Shown here: positions 17,500-25,849 of the stretch, in pieces
Position numbering within the stretch: position 1 is the first letter of the stretch
Layout: each line of letters starts with the position of its first letter
Origin: Labrenzia sp. DG1229
Lineage (GTDB): Bacteria; Pseudomonadota; Alphaproteobacteria; Rhizobiales; Stappiaceae
Length of the DNA: 38,186 bases
Assembly: GCF_000521215.1 (NCBI RefSeq)
Contig: NZ_KI928920.1
Location: forward strand, 1 to 38,186
Direction of reading: 5' to 3'
The notes under the pieces: model-generated
Database searches by the model: none
Seen by the model: only the letters and a program-made list of their open reading frames with translations
What the model was told of the DNA's origin: nothing
Program-made: the position numbers and the translations under genes

Positions 17500-18165
17500 T
17501 CAAAAGTCTGAAGTTTTAATTAGTTCTACTTTCAAAGCGCCCTCTAGCAGGCTGGACGCGATAACATGACCGAGTTCTAACATGTCCGCCGAAGGTGGTA
17601 TCAGGTCAGGTATCTGGATAGTTCTGGCACCTGAAGCCACCGCTGCTCTGGTACCTGTCTCGCTGTCTTCAAAAGCAATGCAATCAGCCGCGCTCACTCC
17701 CAAATGCTGCGCAATTTTATGATAGACTTCGGGGTTCGGTTTTCCTTCTTGAACAAGGTCTCCGCCGATAACGCCTCCAAAATAGGGAAGCAGGCCAGTT
17801 TTTTCGAGGTGAGATCGTGCCACCTCCGTTTGCGTAGAAGTCGCGACGCCCATCAAATATCCCTTTGAAGCAAGAATTTGAACAAGTTGAAGAGCCCCCG
17901 CCTTTAGAGGAACGTCACGCCGAAGCGTCGCAGAAATTTCTTCGCGCCATGCTTCGTTGAAGGCTTGGAATTCGACTTGGTCGAATAAGCTTTCTCGGAT
18001 GATTTGATCACATTCTGGGCGTCGAACCCCAACACACCTCAGAAAAACATCAGGACTATCTGAAAGGGAAAAGAGGCGTCGGGTCTCGACAAAGCTATCA
18101 AGACAAACCTTTTCTGTATCCAGAAGGAGACCGTCCATATCAAAGAGAATTGCGTGTGCGGTCAT
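17500..18165 (-). CDS. HAD-superfamily phosphatase (beta-PGM/phosphatase type)
   Basis: A 221-residue HAD hydrolase with all four motifs: nucleophile DMDGLLLDTE (Asp9, Asp11), motif II in LMGVATSTQ, Lys in GKPNPEVYH near residue 142, and the acidic pair in AFEDSETG near residue 164. The helical cap between motifs I and II places it with phosphatases and beta-phosphoglucomutase-like enzymes acting on small phosphorylated sugars. The nucleophile motif is DMDG rather than the DWAGT type of phosphonoacetaldehyde hydrolase, so a phosphonatase role is unlikely. It is divergent from the ABC uptake operon that starts at 18763, which suggests a role on the imported solute. Base composition is more AT-rich than the left and right blocks. 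Confidence 0.83.
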   Translation of the reverse strand: MTAHAILFDMDGLLLDTEKVCLDSFVETRRLFSLSDSPDVFLRCVGVRRPECDQIIRESLFDQVEFQAFNEAWREEISATLRRDVPLKAGALQLVQILASKGYLMGVATSTQTEVARSHLEKTGLLPYFGGVIGGDLVQEGKPNPEVYHKIAQHLGVSAADCIAFEDSETGTRAAVASGARTIQIPDLIPPSADMLELGHVIASSLLEGALKVELIKTSDF

Positions 18166-18762
18166 AGTGTCCTCAGCTATCTATGTATTTTTTGAATTGC
18201 GTGTTTCGCCGTTTGTCCCGAGATGTTCGAAAAATCCCGAGCCAGTTTGGGCTCAATGCGGAATTTAGCTGCATTGGCTCGCAGGTCACGGCCACGTAGT
18301 TTGGTATAAATTTTGCCTTGGCGCAGGACCTAGACATCCGAATAGCAAAGGTTGACCGCATCTGCGCGAACCAATGGTTGATTTCGCACCGTTGACGGTA
18401 TTTCACATTCCTCTGGCTTTGCACTGCGACCTACGTTGTCGATACACGCCCTGCGCAAGTTCCAAGCCAGGGTTGATTTGGGTAAACGCGCGGCATTCAG
18501 CGTATGGGCCTTGAATGTATCTGTCATAACAACCCCATGTTTATCCTTATTTCCTCACTGCAACCCATGACGTAGACCAACTTCACGGTATGGACTCATC
18601 GCGGCACCTTCGCGATCCACATCAACACTTTACTTCTTGCACTGCCAAAAAATCCTTGCGCATAAATATGCAATATGCGTATAAATGTGCGCTTTAGAGA
18701 AGTTCGTCAAGTGGAAAATCGGGAGGATTTTTTTCTTGAGGTCAATAATAAGGGAGAGTCTC
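18166..18762. other. Long divergent intergenic region with possible gene remnant
   Basis: These 597 bases separate the HAD gene from the ABC operon. On the minus strand, 18173-18527 contains overlapping short frames whose translation (for example LRQGKIYTKLRGRDLRANAA, interrupted by stops) looks like an eroded coding sequence, but I cannot name the family. The right-hand 110 bases hold the tandem repeat and promoter described separately. Confidence 0.4.
18658..18690 (+). promoter_or_regulatory. Tandem 14-bp direct repeat, candidate operator of ABC operon
   Basis: GCGCATAAATATGC at 18658-18671 and GCGTATAAATGTGC at 18677-18690 match in 12 of 14 positions, one behind the other at a 19-base pitch, about 73 bases before the binding-protein ATG. 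Close to two helical turns, this suits a multimeric regulator such as the SorC protein at the other end of the locus. The second copy contains a TATAAA that could be a -10 box, in which case binding would block the promoter. Confidence 0.5.
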
Positions 18763-19788
18763 ATGAGAAATAATTTGCGTCGCAACGCCTTGGCCATTTT
18801 GGCGTTTCTTGCAACCGCTGTGGGTGGCACCGCGGTTACCGCACAAGATGCAACCGGCCGTCTCACTGTTTACGGCAGTACACTTGAAGATGTCGTGCGT
18901 GATGTCGCTGAAGCCTTCGAAGCGAAGACGGGTATCGAGACCGTGTATGTGCGGGCATCGACGGGGGAAGCGCTAAACCGCATCCGGGCCGAGAAGGCGC
19001 GTCCGCAAGCCAGTGTCTGGTTTGGCGGTCCTGGTGATTCCTATCGGGTGGCACAAGAAGAAGGGCTGTTAGAGGCCTACAAGTCACCATCCGCGGAGAA
19101 AATTGCCGACCAGTTTAAGGATCCGGACGGTTATTGGACAGGCCTTTACACCTCAAATCTGGGATTCGCCAGCAACAAGACACTGCTTGCTGAAAAGGGC
19201 ATTGAAGTTCCCAAATCATGGGACGATCTTCTTAACCCAGAATTGAAGGGCTTGGTCGCTGTTGCGAACCCAGCTACCTCAGGAACTGCGTATGCATACA
19301 TAAGCACAATCGCGCAGTTGAAGGGCGAAGAAGAAGGATTTGCCTACCTGAAGAAGGCCAGCGAGAATATTGCTCAGTATACAAAGAGTGGTAGCGCACC
19401 GGGCCGTATGGCGGGATCGGGCGAGATTGTGGTTGGAGTTCTGATGCTTCAAGACGCGTACCTGATACAACAACAGGGTTTCGACTTGGAACTGTCGACG
19501 CCGTCAGAGGGTACAGGTTTTGCTCTTGAGCCGGTAGCGATGTTGAAAGACGGGCCGGACCAACTCGAAGCAAAAATGTTCGTCGACTATATCTTGAGTG
19601 CGGAAGGTCAGAAGGTAATGCAGGAGCACTTCCACCTGCTTAGCTTCACCAATCCAGAATTGTCGCCACGCGCCGAGGCTGGTGCCTTAGCTGATATGGT
19701 TCTCATCGACTATGACTTCGATTGGGCGGGTGCCAACAAGACCCGTTTGATTGAAAAGTTTCAGAACGATGTCCTGATCGCAGAATAA
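18763..19788 (+). CDS. ABC transporter periplasmic binding protein (Fe3+/AfuA type)
   Basis: A 341-residue exported solute-binding protein. Signal peptide residues 1-26 (RNNLRR, hydrophobic core, then TAVTA before QD). The mature part starts LTVYGSTLEDVVRDVAEAFE and has VYVRASTGEALNRIRAEK and ASVWFGGPGDSY, the signature of the ferric-type binding-protein cluster that also includes the hexose-phosphate binder AfuA. It delivers solute to the two-module permease that follows. The start ATG at 18763 has AAGGGAGA upstream; the in-frame ATG at 18685 would bury the signal peptide. The ligand is not readable by eye: iron, a phosphorylated sugar or a phosphonate are all possible. A SorC regulator and HAD phosphatase nearby favour a phosphorylated sugar. 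Confidence 0.83.
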   Translation: MRNNLRRNALAILAFLATAVGGTAVTAQDATGRLTVYGSTLEDVVRDVAEAFEAKTGIETVYVRASTGEALNRIRAEKARPQASVWFGGPGDSYRVAQEEGLLEAYKSPSAEKIADQFKDPDGYWTGLYTSNLGFASNKTLLAEKGIEVPKSWDDLLNPELKGLVAVANPATSGTAYAYISTIAQLKGEEEGFAYLKKASENIAQYTKSGSAPGRMAGSGEIVVGVLMLQDAYLIQQQGFDLELSTPSEGTGFALEPVAMLKDGPDQLEAKMFVDYILSAEGQKVMQEHFHLLSFTNPELSPRAEAGALADMVLIDYDFDWAGANKTRLIEKFQNDVLIAE

Positions 19789-19819
19789 ACAATAACTCCG
19801 ATTTTAGGTCGCTGGTCGC

Positions 19820-21478
19820 ATGATAAAAAGAAAACCAAAACAAGGCGGCACTCGCGAGGAGCCAACTACTTATGCAGTCTTCGGACTTGCATGGGTGTGG
19901 CTCCTCGTTCTAATCGCATATCCCTTGGTACAGATTTTGGTTGCTGCGTTCTTTGTCAGCGGTAACTTCACTCTGAGCGAGTTCTACTCCCTCCTGGAAA
20001 CGGCATACTATCGCCGCGTCATCGCCAATTCGTTTCGCCTCGCAGCGATCGTTGCGACCTTCGGGACGATTATTGCGTTAATATTTGCTCTAGCCGTCAC
20101 CAAAGTTGACATGCCTGGACGAAAATTATTCCACATCGTCGCGCTGGTTCCGACAATCTCACCGCCTTTTGCATTTGGGCTCGCGGTGATTATGCTCTTC
20201 GGACGTCAAGGACTTGTAACCCATGAAATATTGGGTTTGGAGACCAGTGCAATCTACGGGCTGAACGGCATGGCTGTGGCCCAGATCTTTGGGTTTTTCC
20301 CATTCGCCTATTTGCTTCTGCGTGGCGTCCTGCTTGGCCTTAATCCTTCGCTGGAGGAAGCTGCATCGACGTTGGGCGCCAATCGCCTCAAGACGCTGTT
20401 CACGGTAACATTGCCGCTTATGACCACCGGAATCGCTAGCGCCTTCCTTCTGTTGTTTATCTATTCCATGGCGGATCTTGGGAATGCCCTGCTTATCGGC
20501 GGAAACTATACGGTTGTGTCGTCACAGATCTACCTCGCCATTATCGGCCAATTCGACTTCGCCCGCGGGGCCGCTCTGTCGGTTACGATTCTTTTCCCTG
20601 CGGTATTGCTATTTATTTGGCAGAAGAGACTGGAACAGCGCACAACGTACGCCATGGTATCCGGTCGTCCCTCAGGCTCATCAACCTCCATCCGTGAACG
20701 TGGTATTGTCTGGTCGGCATGGGCTATCTGCGTCCTCATCACCGTCATCATTGGCGCCGTTTATTTGACCATCCTGGCCGGAGCATCGACGCGGCTTTGG
20801 GGCGTTAATTACACGCCGACTCTAGACCATTTCCGATCCGTTTTCGGGGCTGGAAACCTGGGCTTGAGGGCGCTGCAAGATACTTTCTTTCTTGCTTCAA
20901 TCGCTGCGGTCGTTGGCGGTGTGCTTAGCCTCGCGATCGGGTACATGGTGCAGCGTGTGCCGGTTAGAGGACGGGGCATGGTCGACTTTCTGAGCATGAT
21001 ACCAATGGCAGTGCCCGGCGTTGTTATTGGTATTGCGTATGCCATTGCCTTCAACAAGCCGCCGCTGATCATTTCGGGGACGGCGCTTATCATCATACTT
21101 TTGTTTATTGTGCGCACGATGCCTTTCGGTTTGCGAATGTCTGTAGCCGCCATTGGACAAATTGATGTAGCAATTGATGAGGCGTCGCTGACCCTTGGCG
21201 CTAACAGGTTCCAAACCTTCGCCCGCGTCACACTGCCTTTGATCCGGACCAGCTTCGTCGCCAGCATCATATATATGTTCACTCGGAACATAACGTCTCT
21301 CAGCGCGGTGATATTTGTCGTGTCCGCAAACTGGACACTGGTCACGGCGGCAATGCTGTCAGAGATCGAAACGGGGAGAATCAGCGTAGCGTCAGCTTTC
21401 GCAGTGGTCCTCGTCGTGATCGTTGTAGCAATAAACATAATCCTGTTCCGCTTCATTGAGCGGCAGAAAACACCATAG
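19820..21478 (+). CDS. ABC transporter permease, two fused MetI domains
   Basis: A 552-residue inner-membrane permease with about twelve membrane segments in two homologous halves. Each half has an EAA loop facing the ATPase: LEEAASTLGANRLKTLFTVT near residue 178 and IDEASLTLGANRFQTFARVT near residue 452. This fused organisation is typical of FbpB/AfuB/PhnV-like ferric-type transporters. It lies 31 bases after the binding-protein gene and is followed after five bases by the ATPase gene. A weak AGGTCG precedes the ATG. Confidence 0.87.
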   Translation: MIKRKPKQGGTREEPTTYAVFGLAWVWLLVLIAYPLVQILVAAFFVSGNFTLSEFYSLLETAYYRRVIANSFRLAAIVATFGTIIALIFALAVTKVDMPGRKLFHIVALVPTISPPFAFGLAVIMLFGRQGLVTHEILGLETSAIYGLNGMAVAQIFGFFPFAYLLLRGVLLGLNPSLEEAASTLGANRLKTLFTVTLPLMTTGIASAFLLLFIYSMADLGNALLIGGNYTVVSSQIYLAIIGQFDFARGAALSVTILFPAVLLFIWQKRLEQRTTYAMVSGRPSGSSTSIRERGIVWSAWAICVLITVIIGAVYLTILAGASTRLWGVNYTPTLDHFRSVFGAGNLGLRALQDTFFLASIAAVVGGVLSLAIGYMVQRVPVRGRGMVDFLSMIPMAVPGVVIGIAYAIAFNKPPLIISGTALIIILLFIVRTMPFGLRMSVAAIGQIDVAIDEASLTLGANRFQTFARVTLPLIRTSFVASIIYMFTRNITSLSAVIFVVSANWTLVTAAMLSEIETGRISVASAFAVVLVVIVVAINIILFRFIERQKTP

Positions 21479-21483
21479 AGGCC

Positions 21484-22596
21484 ATGAGCATGGAAACCTT
21501 GACAACACAGGGTAACGCCCTTCGCCTCGTAGACTTGGAGAAAGAGTTCCGAGCGCCAGACGGTGGAATGGTAACGGCGGTAAACAATATATCCTTGGAT
21601 GTAGCACCGGGCGAATTCGTCTCGTTGCTTGGTCCGTCCGGATGCGGCAAGACCACCATCTTGCGGATGGTCGCCGGCCTAGAGCAGCCAAGCGGCGGTG
21701 AGATTTTGATTGGGGAGGAGCGTGTGAACGAGCTTCCACCATACAAACGCAACATCGGCCTTGTCTTTCAAAGCTATGCCCTTTTCCCGCATAAAACGGT
21801 ATTCGACAATGTAGCCTACAGTCAAACGCTTCGCCGTAGACCTAAAGCGGAAATAAAATCGAGCGTCGATGAGATGCTCGCGCTAGTAGGCTTAGACCAT
21901 CACGCCGATCGATTCCCGACCCAGCTCAGCGGCGGCCAACAGCAACGCGTCGCTCTGGCGCGCGCACTGGTCTCGGATCCACGCGTTCTCTTGTTCGATG
22001 AACCGCTCTCAAACCTGGATGCGCGCCTGCGCGTGCAAGTCCGCGCTGAGATTCGACGGGTTCACCAACGTCTGCGACCTACGGTAATCTATGTCACCCA
22101 CGATCAGAGTGAGGCGATGAGCATGTCGGACCGCATCGCAGTCATGTCCGCCGGGCAGGTTATACAATTAGGAACGCCACAGGATATCTATCAACGGCCG
22201 GACAATAAATTTGTCGCCGACTTCGTTGGCAGCGCGAATTTCTTTCCGGCGCGCGTGCTTGAGCGAAAGTCAAAGGAACTGGTAGTTGAGTTCAGCGGCG
22301 GCACCTTCAAAATCGGCTCATGGGCTCCCGGATGCGAACAGAATGACGATGTTTTGCTTGTGATCCGGCAAGAGCATTTGGAGATTTTACCGGAAAGCGA
22401 CAGTTCCATCCACGGCATCATTCGCGGCACCGAATTTTTGGGAACGCACACGGAATGCATGGTCGAAATAGGTGGACAAACGGCATTGGCAACACTGGAG
22501 TCGGGCGGGAGTAGGACCATGCCAGCCCTAGGCTCTAAAGTCGGCATCCGGTTCCGGGAAAACCGGGTTCACGTTATCGCCAACACACCGGAATAG
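21484..22596 (+). CDS. ABC transporter ATP-binding protein (PotA/FbpC type)
   Basis: A 370-residue ATPase. Walker A is GPSGCGKTT near residue 50, the Q-loop is in GLVFQSYALFPHKTV, the signature is LSGGQQQRVALARAL near residue 146, Walker B is VLLFDEPLSNLDARL, and the switch His is in YVTHDQSEAMS. A C-terminal TOBE-like regulatory domain follows from about residue 250. It powers the permease encoded directly upstream. Two ATGs six bases apart (21484 and 21490) are both usable with the GAGG that overlaps the end of the permease gene. It converges on the SorC gene with a 30-base gap. Confidence 0.9.
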   Translation: MSMETLTTQGNALRLVDLEKEFRAPDGGMVTAVNNISLDVAPGEFVSLLGPSGCGKTTILRMVAGLEQPSGGEILIGEERVNELPPYKRNIGLVFQSYALFPHKTVFDNVAYSQTLRRRPKAEIKSSVDEMLALVGLDHHADRFPTQLSGGQQQRVALARALVSDPRVLLFDEPLSNLDARLRVQVRAEIRRVHQRLRPTVIYVTHDQSEAMSMSDRIAVMSAGQVIQLGTPQDIYQRPDNKFVADFVGSANFFPARVLERKSKELVVEFSGGTFKIGSWAPGCEQNDDVLLVIRQEHLEILPESDSSIHGIIRGTEFLGTHTECMVEIGGQTALATLESGGSRTMPALGSKVGIRFRENRVHVIANTPE

Positions 22597-22626
22597 GTTT
22601 AGGCTCGCGGAGGCACGCCAATGAGA

Positions 22627-23589
22627 CTATTTCGCCTGCAACAAAGCACGCGCGGTGTCTTCATCTGTAATTAGGCCGTTAATCAAACGGCCACGCAAGG
22701 CGGCGGCAATGGCCCCATGCTTGGCGCTACCTCCGGCAACGGCAATGGTCAGGCGTTTGGGCGGGACTTCAAGTGGAATGCTGGCTACTCGAGCGTTCGT
22801 GCCATTGGGACAGATAGCGCCCTTCGCATTGAAGGCCCAGCCAATTATTTCGCCGACCGTGCCGCTGTTGATCAGCTCACCGAGCTCGCCGCGAGTCACA
22901 AAACGGTCCTTGTATATGGGTGCCCGTGATCCAACTTCTCCCAGACCCAAGAAAGACACTTTCGATTGCCGTACTAGATCGTGGACCGTCTGAAACGCCC
23001 GCTGCGAACGGAGAAGATCGCGTTCCTCGGAGCTGTTGGCGAGCACCGGTGTGAGTAATGGATAACATTGCGCTCCTATCCGATCGGCAAGGCGCGTCGC
23101 CACATCAAAGCCACTGGCACGCCCGTCCCGCGTGACGTTACCAACCATGGAGACAACCTTGTGGTGGGGGCGTTCTAAGCTCCCTACATCATCGACCGCG
23201 GCCCGCAGTGTGCGCCCCGTGCCAATGGAAATGGTCACCGGGCTTTTCGGCGTCAGAAGAGCCTCGATCTTCGCGGCCGCCAGGCCAGCAATGGCGATCT
23301 CGGAGCCCGCCAGGCTGGGATGATGTGGTGCCACATCGCTAAAGGTGAGAGCAAATTTTTCGCGCAATTCCTCTGCCAGTTCGATGCACTTGGCCGAGTT
23401 ATGCTCGATACGAAATTTTATGAGCTTCTCGCGGACTGCCGTCGCCATGAGACGCTGCGTTGCATGGCGAGATATCTGAAGTTTGACCGCAATTTCGCTC
23501 TGGTCGTTGCCGGCTATATAATAGAGCCAAGCCGCCCGTGCAGCCAGCTCCAATTTGCGTTCCCTTGTCGGCCTTGTCGTTTTCGCCAC
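22627..23589 (-). CDS. SorC/DeoR-type sugar-binding transcriptional regulator
   Basis: A 320-residue regulator. An N-terminal helix-turn-helix lies at about residues 18-60 (DQSEIAVKLQISRHATQRLM), followed by the SorC sugar-binding domain, an NagB-like Rossmann fold, with VTISIGTGRTLRAAVDDV near residue 117, VSFLGLGEVGS near residue 215 and TIAVAGGSAKHGAIAAALRG near residue 283. SorC proteins usually sense phosphorylated sugars, which fits the neighbouring HAD phosphatase and ABC uptake genes. The start is a GTG with GGAAA upstream. It ends facing the ATPase gene and probably regulates the operon through the tandem repeat at 18.66 kb, an inference. Confidence 0.85.
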   Translation of the reverse strand: MAKTTRPTRERKLELAARAAWLYYIAGNDQSEIAVKLQISRHATQRLMATAVREKLIKFRIEHNSAKCIELAEELREKFALTFSDVAPHHPSLAGSEIAIAGLAAAKIEALLTPKSPVTISIGTGRTLRAAVDDVGSLERPHHKVVSMVGNVTRDGRASGFDVATRLADRIGAQCYPLLTPVLANSSEERDLLRSQRAFQTVHDLVRQSKVSFLGLGEVGSRAPIYKDRFVTRGELGELINSGTVGEIIGWAFNAKGAICPNGTNARVASIPLEVPPKRLTIAVAGGSAKHGAIAAALRGRLINGLITDEDTARALLQAK

Positions 23590-23921
23590 AGATTCGCTTT
23601 CCAGTTGCTAGACTCCCGCAGCAGCCTTTGAGTTGCTCCCCAATCGTAGTTTAGGTCGCTATCCGGTTATTGGGATTATGTATGAGTTACCTTCCCCTGC
23701 AAGTGATTTATTACGATGCACCCTTTACCCTGCTTCTACGTTTTCGGCCTAATCGTGGGGCGGTCTAATTGGCCCCTGACTAAGAAGAGAAGTCGCGCGC
23801 CCTGTGTCTCGTTAGCTCAACGAAAGCAGACCTTTCTTCATCTCGCAGCATCCAGTCGAATTAGGGCTCTAAGTGGTCGTTCGACCTAGCGGACCATGCA
23901 GCAGTGTTTGAGGGCAAGGTA
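23590..23921. other. Intergenic region between SorC gene and IS element
   Basis: This 332-base stretch should hold the SorC promoter. The parts around 23640-23720 are AT-rich. I see no gene, hairpin terminator or clear inverted repeat marking the left IS end. Confidence 0.4.
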
Positions 23922-24737
23922 GACATTGAAGTTTGTTATCCCGGCGTGATTCAAGCTCCGAAAATGAGCCTTGAACATGAAACACGCCTTCACCGACGCG
24001 GCATGGCGGTTGATAGCACCAATCCTTCCTTGCAAATCGCGAGGCGTCCCGCGCGTAGATGACAGGCGTGCCCTGAACGGCATTTCCTGGATATTGAGAT
24101 CGGGAACAACGTGGCGTGATCTGCCCGGGCGCTACGGTCCCTACACCACCTGCTGCAATCGCTTCGTGCGATGGTGTTCCGCAGGCGTTTTGGATCGTAT
24201 CCTGCCTGCCATCTCGCATCGGGACGATGCCGAGGTGCAAATGATCGACAGCACGATAATCCGAGCACATCAGCACGCAAGTTGCATCCAGAATGGCACC
24301 AGCGAAGGCTTTGGATGTTCGCGCAGAGGGCTGACGACCAAAATCCACGAGAGTGTAGATGCGAACGGACCGCCGCTCCAAGTCATGATTACCGGCGGTC
24401 AGCAGCATGACAGTCTGATGGCACGTGCTCTACTTGAAGGCCTACCGAACAGCGGAATGGTTCTCGCTGACAAGGCTTACGACGCGACCGAGATAAGGAC
24501 ATTCACGAGTTTGCGTGGAGGCTGGGCAAACATCCCACCGCGTCGGAACCGGCGCGATCCGATCTGTTTCAATCCCACCTCTACAATCATCGAAACCACG
24601 TTGAACGGTTTTTCAACCGGATGAAGCAATGTTGGCGCATCGCAACGCGATATGAGAAACACGCAGCCAACTTCCTTGCCTTCGTCAAGCTCGCTGCCAC
24701 CCGACTTTGGCTACGCGTTAAAGAGTCCGCGGCCTAG
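23922..24737 (+). mobile_element. IS5-family insertion sequence (limits approximate)
   Basis: The element contains an almost complete IS5-family transposase and a left non-coding segment (23922-23964) shared with the remnant at 12531-12573. Terminal inverted repeats and target duplication could not be fixed by eye, so the limits are those of the recognisable sequence. It separates the SorC-regulated locus from the unrecognised gene at 24853. Confidence 0.7.
23977..24737 (+). pseudogene. IS5-family DDE transposase, frameshifted near the C-terminus
   Basis: The first frame encodes the N-terminal DUF4096-like part (DAAWRLIAPILP, then RALNGISWILRSGTTWRDLP) and the first two DDE residues (IDSTIIRAHQHA, ADKAYDA). 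It then leaves the family after DPICFNP. Restoring one C at the CCC run 24574-24576 continues as HLYNHRNHVERFFNRMKQCW, supplying the catalytic Glu, and runs to the TAG at 24735-24737 for about 253 residues. As it stands the catalytic Glu is out of frame, so the transposase is inactive unless ribosomes slip. The ATG at 23977 begins the family N-terminus; a TTG at 23971 is an alternative. Confidence 0.83.
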
Positions 24738-24852
24738 GCAGTTCTGACATCGTGTGCCCGTCCAGCACCAACCAGATGCACGCCCAAGGACATGCTTAAT
24801 CAAATCAACACCAATTCGGAGCAGATTAAATTCCTGAAACCGGAGATTGGCA

Positions 24853-25578
24853 ATGCCGCCAGCAGCCAAAAAGACCGCAATCCATTGGCCTAAACTCAGC
24901 GGCCCCCACATCTGCATGGGCGCAGGACAGCAGGCCCTTGATCTGGCGCGAAAGGGTCTCTTGAGCGCCGCGGAGATGAGAGGCGGAAGTCTCAGTCAAG
25001 CCGAGATAGCGACAGTCTTCGAATTCATCGCCGCTTCGCAGAACCTCTTCGACATTTATCGTTCAAATTACGAAGCATGTGGTCAGATACACAAGAAACA
25101 ACCCTTTGTCGGCGCGAACAAAGACTTCTTTGCAATGTCCGTCTTGCGATTCCTCTGTTTCGACATCGTCAGGAAGGTTTTCGACAGACAGATTGGGCGG
25201 ACGGACGACAATTGGGAAATCGAATTTCTGCACGCGTTCAGCCTGTATATCTGTCAAACAAGCAATGCCGGTTTTGTCGACGATCTTTATTCCGCCTATC
25301 GCCTGCTTGCGAAGGAGCACGGCAATTCAATCACCGCAGTCACGATTGCAAATGACAAGACCATTCGTGAGATCGTTGCCCGCGCGGCCGATGATTTTCC
25401 CTCCGATCATACCGACTTCGTGAACTTCTCGAATGCGGTCAACAAAGCGCTTTCCGACAGGTACAACAATTACGGCCCCTCTCCGATCAAGGTGTCGGAA
25501 CCGTTTGTCGAAAAGTTCTTTTCTCAGCTCTGGTCCGATTCCAAACGAAATTACTTCCGCCAGATTGCACTGGGCTGA
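24853..25578 (+). CDS. Hypothetical protein
   Basis: A 241-residue soluble, mainly helical protein that I do not recognise. The ATG at 24853 has GGAG at good spacing. The N-terminus (KKTAIHWPKLSGPHICMGAGQQALDLARKG) lacks a signal peptide. The centre is rich in aromatic residues and helices (FEFIAASQNLFDIYRSNYEAC, then a segment with FLCFDIVRKVFDRQIG). There are no transmembrane segments. It starts 115 bases after the transposase stop, with no close partner gene, and may be cargo or a resident gene next to the insertion. Confidence 0.65.
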   Translation: MPPAAKKTAIHWPKLSGPHICMGAGQQALDLARKGLLSAAEMRGGSLSQAEIATVFEFIAASQNLFDIYRSNYEACGQIHKKQPFVGANKDFFAMSVLRFLCFDIVRKVFDRQIGRTDDNWEIEFLHAFSLYICQTSNAGFVDDLYSAYRLLAKEHGNSITAVTIANDKTIREIVARAADDFPSDHTDFVNFSNAVNKALSDRYNNYGPSPIKVSEPFVEKFFSQLWSDSKRNYFRQIALG

Positions 25579-25849
25579 CATTGGACCGACTGACGGTCTT
25601 GTTGACACTCAGGAAAGGCAGATCCGGATCAACTGCCCGGAATTTGATCCGGTTTTCGTAGCCGGAAGTTACGAGATTGCCGCTGAATGACCGACTGACG
25701 CGTCGCTGTCCGCACCTGGTGAACCGGTAATATCGGTTCCACGAGGACGAACCTCCGAGGGGTTCCGTCAGAGCGGCCCAAAAGATATCGCGTGGAAATT
25801 TCGCCGCCGGCTGCATCATTGATGCCGCTATGCCGGGCAACTTTCTTTC
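25579..25849. other. Intergenic region
   Basis: This 271-base gap lies between convergent genes (the unrecognised gene and tdh). No hairpin with a T tract stands out and no coding frame is convincing. Confidence 0.4.

Noticed and set aside
17500..18165. HAD gene as phosphonoacetaldehyde hydrolase (phosphonate pathway)
   Set aside because: The nucleophile motif is DMDG with a standard helical cap rather than the phosphonatase signature, and no aminoethylphosphonate transaminase is nearby.
18173..18527. Short minus-strand frames resembling an eroded gene
   Set aside because: Interrupted frames that I could not match to a named family, so no gene or pseudogene was called.
24574..24576. Programmed ribosomal frameshift in the IS5 transposase
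   Set aside because: Some IS5 relatives use frameshifting, but this site lies near the C-terminus and is not a classical slippery heptamer; a lost base is simpler.
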